DNA of 47,460 bases. It comes from JALZCH01 sp036400075. GTDB taxonomy: Bacteria > Acidobacteriota > Blastocatellia > Pyrinomonadales > Pyrinomonadaceae. Positions within the stretch are counted from its first letter, which is position 1; each line of letters starts with the position of its first letter. Under the pieces are notes generated by a model that was not told the DNA's origin, did not search any database, and saw only the letters and a program-made list of their open reading frames with translations. Below are positions 42,965 to 47,460 of this stretch, piece by piece. The position numbers and the translations under genes are program-made. The DNA is taken from NCBI GenBank assembly GCA_036400075.1, contig DASWLV010000199.1, positions 1 through 47,460 of the forward strand, written 5' to 3'.

Positions 42965-44023
42965 ATGAAAAATGTAATCCTGCCGGTTCTTTTGTTTTTC
43001 GTCTGCGGCTTTATTTTGGCTTCGCAAGCATCGGCGCATCCGTCGTGGGCGATTGCGGTTGATTCGCGGAATCGGATTTACATCAGCGATCTCGAAAAGG
43101 TTTGGAAAATTGACGCGGACGGCAAAGTCTCTATTGTCGCCGAAAGGCACACGCACGAATTGACGCTCGACCCTGCGGACAATTTAATCGGCGAAGAGCT
43201 GCATTACGAGCCTTCAACACAAAAATATACGGCTGCAATCTGGCGAATCACGCCGGGCGGCGAATTTTCATTCATTCTTGCGCCGACGGAAACGCCGCCT
43301 AAAGGCACCGGCATTTGGAAAAACGCGGCGGGCGCAACATTTTATACAGGTCAAACCGAAACCGCGCCGCCGGAGTTTTATTTGCTGAGAAGAAATGCCG
43401 ACGGCAGAGTCAAAGTTTTGTTCGGAGACGAGCGAAAAGCATTGGCGCATCGGCAAATCCTTCCTTATGTTTACGGCGGAATGGCTTTCGCGGCGGACGG
43501 CACGGTATATTTTAAAAACAGCGTAACAATCTGGAAAGCCGCCCCTGACGATAAAATTTCGGTTGTTGCGGACAAACAAAATCTTTCGTCGGTCGCGCCT
43601 AATCCAATGTTTTTCGGTCTCGCAGTTGATGCGGAAAACAATGTTTTTACAGCAGATCACAATGGCAAAACGATTTTGAAAATCGCGCCGGACAAAAAGA
43701 TTTCTGCAATTTATAAATCCGAAAAAGATTGGACTCCGACCGGCGTTTACTTAAGAAACAAAAATCTTTACGTATTGGAAAACAAAAATCTGCCGCCACG
43801 TTCAAATCCGATTACTCGCGTACGGAAAATCGCGGCGGACGGAAAAGTCTCGACTGTTGCAACTGTCGGCGAAACTCAAACAAACACCCCGGCAAACTCA
43901 AATCAAAACGATTCGATTTCCGCCAATCAAAATCAATCGAGCGATAAATCGTGCGCGGGAGTTGGATTGGCGCTCGTCGCGGGTTTGATTTCAAGTGAAA
44001 TCTGTCGCCTGCGTTTCAGTTAG
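42965..44023 (+). CDS. exported beta-propeller (NHL-like) protein
   Basis: A 352-aa protein with a signal peptide (to about residue 24, QASAHP). The mature part has repeats of the type IAVDSRNRIYISD...IDADGK, as in NHL or SMP-30-like propellers, about residues 28-300. A Ser/Asn/Gln-rich linker and a final hydrophobic segment with a Cys and an Arg (SCAGVGLALVAGL, then CRLRF) may be a C-terminal anchor. The function is unknown. It shares 33 bp at its 3' end with the convergent P-loop gene. Its link to ACMSD is only proximity. Confidence 0.75.
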   Translation: MKNVILPVLLFFVCGFILASQASAHPSWAIAVDSRNRIYISDLEKVWKIDADGKVSIVAERHTHELTLDPADNLIGEELHYEPSTQKYTAAIWRITPGGEFSFILAPTETPPKGTGIWKNAAGATFYTGQTETAPPEFYLLRRNADGRVKVLFGDERKALAHRQILPYVYGGMAFAADGTVYFKNSVTIWKAAPDDKISVVADKQNLSSVAPNPMFFGLAVDAENNVFTADHNGKTILKIAPDKKISAIYKSEKDWTPTGVYLRNKNLYVLENKNLPPRSNPITRVRKIAADGKVSTVATVGETQTNTPANSNQNDSISANQNQSSDKSCAGVGLALVAGLISSEICRLRFS

Positions 44024-44635
44024 CCAGATTTTGGCGGCGTCGAACAAAGCGAGCGAGGAATCTTGATTTGAATGTTGAAGCGGAATTGAATTCATAATTT
44101 TGACGGCTGTAATTTCGACTTCCATGTTCTCTATAAATTCGACTAAATCGTTGTTGATTGATTTTATAAAATCAAAAAAAGCGAGCTGCGGCTTGATAAA
44201 TTGCAGATGCCGCTCGAAATTCTTTCTCGCCCGCAAAGCATCATTGGATTTTCTGTTTCGCAAATCGTCATTGTTAGCGGTCAATATAAAATATTTGTCG
44301 GGAAACGCAATTTTACCAACAACCAGTTTTTCACGATAAAAATCGGCGATTGTTTCCAACGGCTGTAAAACATCAAAATTGTATGCCCAGTTATACCAGA
44401 GCGGCTGAAACGGGTCGCCGTCAAGAATTACGATTTGATAATTTTTTGCGGCTTTGACCGCCAATTCCCATCTCTCGACTTGTTTTTCAAAATACCAAAA
44501 CTTTGGCTCATCCGGCATTCTCTGAAATAACAAATTCACTTCCGGGATGGCGTAGGCATTGAAATTTTCGCTTAAATATTTTGATAACGAAGTTTTCCCG
44601 ACGGCGCTTGCTCCTTCAAAACAGATAATCGGCAT
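43991..44635 (-). CDS. P-loop NTPase, kinase-like (AAA family)
   Basis: A 214-aa protein. The Walker A motif is EGASAVGKTSLSKYL (residues 6-20) and the sequence ILDGDPFQPLWYNW resembles a phosphoryl acceptor region of small-molecule kinases such as the chloramphenicol phosphotransferase/shikimate kinase group. The C terminus is helical. It is convergent with and overlaps the propeller gene by 33 bp. The substrate is unknown. It is on the opposite strand from the pathway genes around it, so unrelated to them by operon. Confidence 0.75.
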   Translation of the reverse strand: MPIICFEGASAVGKTSLSKYLSENFNAYAIPEVNLLFQRMPDEPKFWYFEKQVERWELAVKAAKNYQIVILDGDPFQPLWYNWAYNFDVLQPLETIADFYREKLVVGKIAFPDKYFILTANNDDLRNRKSNDALRARKNFERHLQFIKPQLAFFDFIKSINNDLVEFIENMEVEITAVKIMNSIPLQHSNQDSSLALFDAAKIWLTETQATDFT

Positions 44636-44687
44636 AGTCTGTTATAGAATACAGTTTTAAAGAATCTCGATTGATTTATTTTTGATT

Positions 44688-45965
44688 ATGCAATTAGATT
44701 TTGAAGCGTCCGCACAGTTTGCTTCTGAGTTGGACGCTCAGGATTCGCTTAAAAGTTTCCGCGAAAAATTTTATATACCGAAACAGCCCAACGGCGAAGA
44801 CGTTTTGTATTTCACCGGAAATTCGCTCGGACTTCAGCCGAAAACAACCGGAAATTATATCGAACAGGAGTTAAAAGATTGGGCGACGCTCGGCGTTGAA
44901 GGACATTTTCACGCCAAAAACCCGTGGCTGCCCTATCACGAATTTGTCGCCGAGCAGATGGCTGAAATTGTCGGCGCTCATCCGATTGAAACGGTCGTGA
45001 TGAACTCGCTGACGGTTAATCTGCATCTTTTGATGGTTTCGTTTTACCGCCCGACGCCGGAACGAAACAAAATCGTAATCGAAGCCGGCGCGTTTCCGTC
45101 AGATCAATATGCGGTGCAATCGCAGATAAAATTCCATAATTTTGAAATTGAAGATTCATTAATCGAATTAAAGCCGCGCATTGGGGAGGCGCTTTTGCGC
45201 ACCGAAGACATCGAAAGAACGATTGCGGAAAACGGCGATTCGATTGCGCTGATTATGCTCGGCGGAGTTAATTATTACACCGGGCAAAAATACGATTTTG
45301 AACGGATTACAAAAGCCGGACACAAAGTCGGCGCAATTGTCGGTTACGATTTAGCGCACGCGGCGGGAAATGTGGAATTAAAGCTCCACGATTGGAACGC
45401 GGATTTTGCCGCCTGGTGTTCGTATAAATATCTCAATTCCGGTCCGGGCAGCATCGCGGGCGTTTTCGTTCACGAACGACACGCCGAAAGCTTCGATTTA
45501 CCGCGTTTCGCCGGTTGGTGGGGACACGACAAAGAAACCAGATTTTTGATGGGTTCAAAATTTGTTCCGCTGCGCGGCGCGGAAGGCTGGCAATTATCGA
45601 ACCCGCCGATCTTTCAGCTTGCGGCTTTAAAAGCGTCGCTCGATATTTTTGAACAAGCAGGAATGATAAATTTAATCGAAAAATCGAAAAAGCTGACCGG
45701 ATATTTGGAATTTCTGCTCGGCGAAATCCGCGACGAACGAATTTCGATCATCACACCGCAAAATCCGGCGGAACGCGGCTGTCAACTTTCGATTCGGGTT
45801 CGAGATGCTGATAAAAATTTATTCAAAGCTCTTTCAGACAAAGGTGTTGTCGCCGATTGGCGCGAGCCTGACGTGATTCGCGTTGCGCCCGTTCCGCTTT
45901 ATAACTCGTTTACGGACGTTTTTCGTTTTTCGGAAATTTTAAAAGATTGTTTGAGAAAGCGATGA
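44688..45965 (+). CDS. kynU: kynureninase
   Basis: A 425-aa PLP enzyme that cleaves kynurenine or 3-hydroxykynurenine to anthranilate or 3-hydroxyanthranilate and alanine. The start is ATG 44688; TTG 44682 is less likely. The N terminus has YFTGNSLGLQPKT, and the PLP lysine lies in WCSYKYLNSGPGSIAGVFVH. FAGWWGHDKETRFLM and FTDVFRFSE near the end complete the family pattern. The stop overlaps the kmo start (ATGA), so the two are translationally coupled. With KMO next door, the likely substrate is 3-hydroxykynurenine. Confidence 0.95.
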   Translation: MQLDFEASAQFASELDAQDSLKSFREKFYIPKQPNGEDVLYFTGNSLGLQPKTTGNYIEQELKDWATLGVEGHFHAKNPWLPYHEFVAEQMAEIVGAHPIETVVMNSLTVNLHLLMVSFYRPTPERNKIVIEAGAFPSDQYAVQSQIKFHNFEIEDSLIELKPRIGEALLRTEDIERTIAENGDSIALIMLGGVNYYTGQKYDFERITKAGHKVGAIVGYDLAHAAGNVELKLHDWNADFAAWCSYKYLNSGPGSIAGVFVHERHAESFDLPRFAGWWGHDKETRFLMGSKFVPLRGAEGWQLSNPPIFQLAALKASLDIFEQAGMINLIEKSKKLTGYLEFLLGEIRDERISIITPQNPAERGCQLSIRVRDADKNLFKALSDKGVVADWREPDVIRVAPVPLYNSFTDVFRFSEILKDCLRKR

Positions 45966-47383
45966 GCAGACAAAAAGTAATCATTATCGGCGCGGGCTTG
46001 GCGGGTTCTCTGTTGGGAATTTACCTGTCGAAACGCGATCTTGAAGTCGAGATTTACGAGGCGCGCGGCGATATGCGAAAAACCGGAGCGGCGGGCGGGC
46101 GTTCGATAAATTTGGCTTTGTCCGACCGTGGAATCGCCGCTTTGCGCGAAGTCGGGATGGATGAATATATGCTCCGCGAAGCCGTGCCGATGCGCGGGCG
46201 AATGATTCACGCTCCTGACGGGGCGACGAAATTGCTGCCGTACAGCGGACGACAAGGCGAATACATCAACTCGATTTCACGTGCCGGTTTAAACATCGCT
46301 TTGATGAACGAAGCTCAAAAAAGCGGGGTTAAATTTCGTTTCAATCAGAAATGCGTTAATTTTCACAGCGCGACTGGCACAGCAATCGTTGAAAGCACAA
46401 CGGCGGGCGGGCGCAGAACAATCAGAGGCGGCGTTTTAATCGCCGCAGACGGCGCAGGCTCAGCCGTCAGAAACGCGATGCTCAACGGCGGCGTTCCGCG
46501 TTTTAATTTTTCACAAAGCTGGCTCGAACACGGCTACAAAGAATTGCATATTCCGCCGGGCGAAAACGGCAGTTTTTTGATGGAGAAAAACGCTTTGCAT
46601 ATCTGGGCGCGGCGGGCGTTTATGATGATTGCGCTGCCGAATTTCGACGGCAGTTTTACCTGCACGCTTTTTCTCGCACACAAGGCAGAAACACGACCGT
46701 TAGGGAGTGTGTTTAGTCCGGAGATTGGCACACTCCCTAACGGTCGTGTCTCTGCCGGAAATGGCGAAAACAGTTTTGAGCAATTAACGGACGAAAAATC
46801 TTTAATGCAGTTTTTTGAAACAAATTTTGCCGACGCAATCCCGTTGATGCCGACTCTGGTTGAAGATTTTTTCACGAATCCAATCGGTAATCTCGGAACG
46901 ATCAAATGTTTTCCGTGGAATGTCGAAGGCAAATCTCTGCTGCTCGGCGATTCGGCGCACGCCATTGTGCCTTTTTACGGGCAAGGAATGAATGCATCGT
47001 TTGAAGATTGCCGCGTTCTGGATTCTTTAATAGAAAAACACGGAGCGGAATGGGAAACGATTTTTGATGAATTCACGAAAGAACGCAAACCGAACACCGA
47101 TGCGATTGCCGAAATGGCGGAAGAAAACTTTTACGAAATGCGCGACGCGGTTGCCGATCCGGTTTTTGTCAGAAAAAGGGAGCTTGAAACAAAGTTGGAG
47201 CAAACCTTTCCAGATTATTTTTCCAAATATTCAATGGTCACTTTCCGCGAAGATTTGCCCTACACAATCGCCAAACAAAAAGGCAACGCTCAGGATAAAT
47301 TGTTAATGGAAATTTGCGCGAAAAATGAAGATGTCAGCAAAATTGACTTGGGCGAGGTTATAGAAAAGATAAAGGTTTTGTAA
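45962..47383 (+). CDS. kmo: kynurenine 3-monooxygenase
   Basis: A 473-aa FAD monooxygenase. The start is ATG 45962, overlapping kynU. The FAD motif is IIGAGLAGSLLG and the group II DG/GD motif is LLLGDSAHAIVPFYGQGMNASFEDC. GGRSINLALSDRGIAAL is diagnostic for KMO. Residues about 241-265 (HKAETRPLGSV to GRVSAGN) are not in other KMOs I know and are encoded by a 73-bp palindrome. The frame stays open through it. The enzyme is membrane-associated in eukaryotes; the C-terminal hydrophobic tail of those is not obvious here. It hydroxylates L-kynurenine with NADPH and O2. Confidence 0.93.
   Translation: MSRQKVIIIGAGLAGSLLGIYLSKRDLEVEIYEARGDMRKTGAAGGRSINLALSDRGIAALREVGMDEYMLREAVPMRGRMIHAPDGATKLLPYSGRQGEYINSISRAGLNIALMNEAQKSGVKFRFNQKCVNFHSATGTAIVESTTAGGRRTIRGGVLIAADGAGSAVRNAMLNGGVPRFNFSQSWLEHGYKELHIPPGENGSFLMEKNALHIWARRAFMMIALPNFDGSFTCTLFLAHKAETRPLGSVFSPEIGTLPNGRVSAGNGENSFEQLTDEKSLMQFFETNFADAIPLMPTLVEDFFTNPIGNLGTIKCFPWNVEGKSLLLGDSAHAIVPFYGQGMNASFEDCRVLDSLIEKHGAEWETIFDEFTKERKPNTDAIAEMAEENFYEMRDAVADPVFVRKRELETKLEQTFPDYFSKYSMVTFREDLPYTIAKQKGNAQDKLLMEICAKNEDVSKIDLGEVIEKIKVL
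46684..46756. repeat. REP-like palindromic element inserted in frame within kmo
   Basis: Two 28-bp arms, 46684-46711 and 46729-46756, are inverted complements with one mismatch around a 17-nt loop. The plus-strand arm core GACCGTTAGGGAGTG resembles the sequence GAACGGTAGTGAGCG at the right edge of the window (47435-47449). Because the arms are inverted, the same peptide ETRPLGSV appears in both strands' frames. The element codes for about 25 residues in the kmo frame. Confidence 0.8.
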
Positions 47384-47428
47384 AAAAATCAAAGCTTAGA
47401 GCAGTTCAGGTTTGGATGTACCTTTCAG

Positions 47429-47451
47429 TACCGCGAACGGTAGTGAGCGGG
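47429..47451. repeat. REP-like sequence at the right edge
   Basis: TACCG (47429-47433) pairs with CGGTA (47438-47442) around CGAA; GTGAGCGGG follows. It lies 45 bp after the kmo stop, and the window ends 9 bp beyond it. The block shares about 15 of 20 positions with the palindrome arm inside kmo, so both may belong to one family. Confidence 0.5.
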
Positions 47452-47460
47452 TTTGTTTAT

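Noticed and set aside
46534..46965. Minus-strand 143-codon frame inside kmo
   Set aside because: It is a shadow of kmo. The repeated peptide ETRPLGSV on this strand comes from the palindrome.

Overview
The window reads as chromosomal DNA of a Gram-negative bacterium of moderate GC. Lipopolysaccharide (KDO) genes, a FecR-type exported protein, an RsbU-type phosphatase and many exported proteins fit an Acidobacteriota/Blastocatellia-like lineage. That placement is inference from gene content; the partial 16S gene at the left edge would settle it.

Left part (1-16 kb). A partial 16S rRNA gene (minus) is preceded by a 580-bp leader with two sigma70-type promoters and a duplicated 42-bp block, then by tRNA-Gly(CCC). 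Next is a seven-gene minus-strand operon, kdsB - membrane protein - pyrG - GNAT - kdsA - degenerate M1-peptidase/TPR protein - kdsC. It holds CTP synthase, KDO-8-P synthase, KDO-8-P phosphatase and CMP-KDO synthetase, i.e. most of the route to activated KDO plus its CTP supply. A divergent CPBP protease follows, then a FecR-domain protein, an orphan 85-aa protein and a GAF-SpoIIE phosphatase. The most interesting block is 12.9-15.6 kb: an ImmA/IrrE-like protein and an XRE repressor diverge from a SWIM-Rad52 fusion whose promoter carries a perfect 7+2+7 palindrome against its -10 box. This resembles the Deinococcus IrrE-DdrO-DdrA damage-response logic.

Middle (16-35 kb). Two VOC proteins, a frameshifted secreted metzincin with an exported partner, an S41 protease, and a GAF - subtilisin - aldehyde dehydrogenase operon. 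Then an accessory stretch: a frameshifted SIR2-TPR gene, a secreted gluzincin, GNAT and nucleotidyltransferase-fold genes, GNAT remnants, a secreted DUF4440-RidA fusion, and a minus-strand operon of patatin, phospholipase D-like and GH19-like hydrolases.

Right part (35-47 kb). Enzymes of tryptophan catabolism through kynurenine lie on the plus strand among unrelated genes: a RidA-type candidate 2-aminomuconate deaminase (35.3 kb), 3-hydroxyanthranilate dioxygenase (39.0 kb), ACMS decarboxylase (41.9 kb), kynureninase (44.7 kb) and kynurenine 3-monooxygenase (46.0 kb). The ALDH8A1-like aldehyde dehydrogenase at 22.6 kb supplies the 2-aminomuconate semialdehyde step. Together they cover kynurenine to 2-aminomuconate and probably oxalocrotonate. 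Tryptophan dioxygenase and formamidase are not seen here. The monooxygenase gene carries a 73-bp REP-like palindrome translated in frame, and a related REP-like sequence lies at the right edge. No CRISPR array, integrase or insertion sequence was seen.
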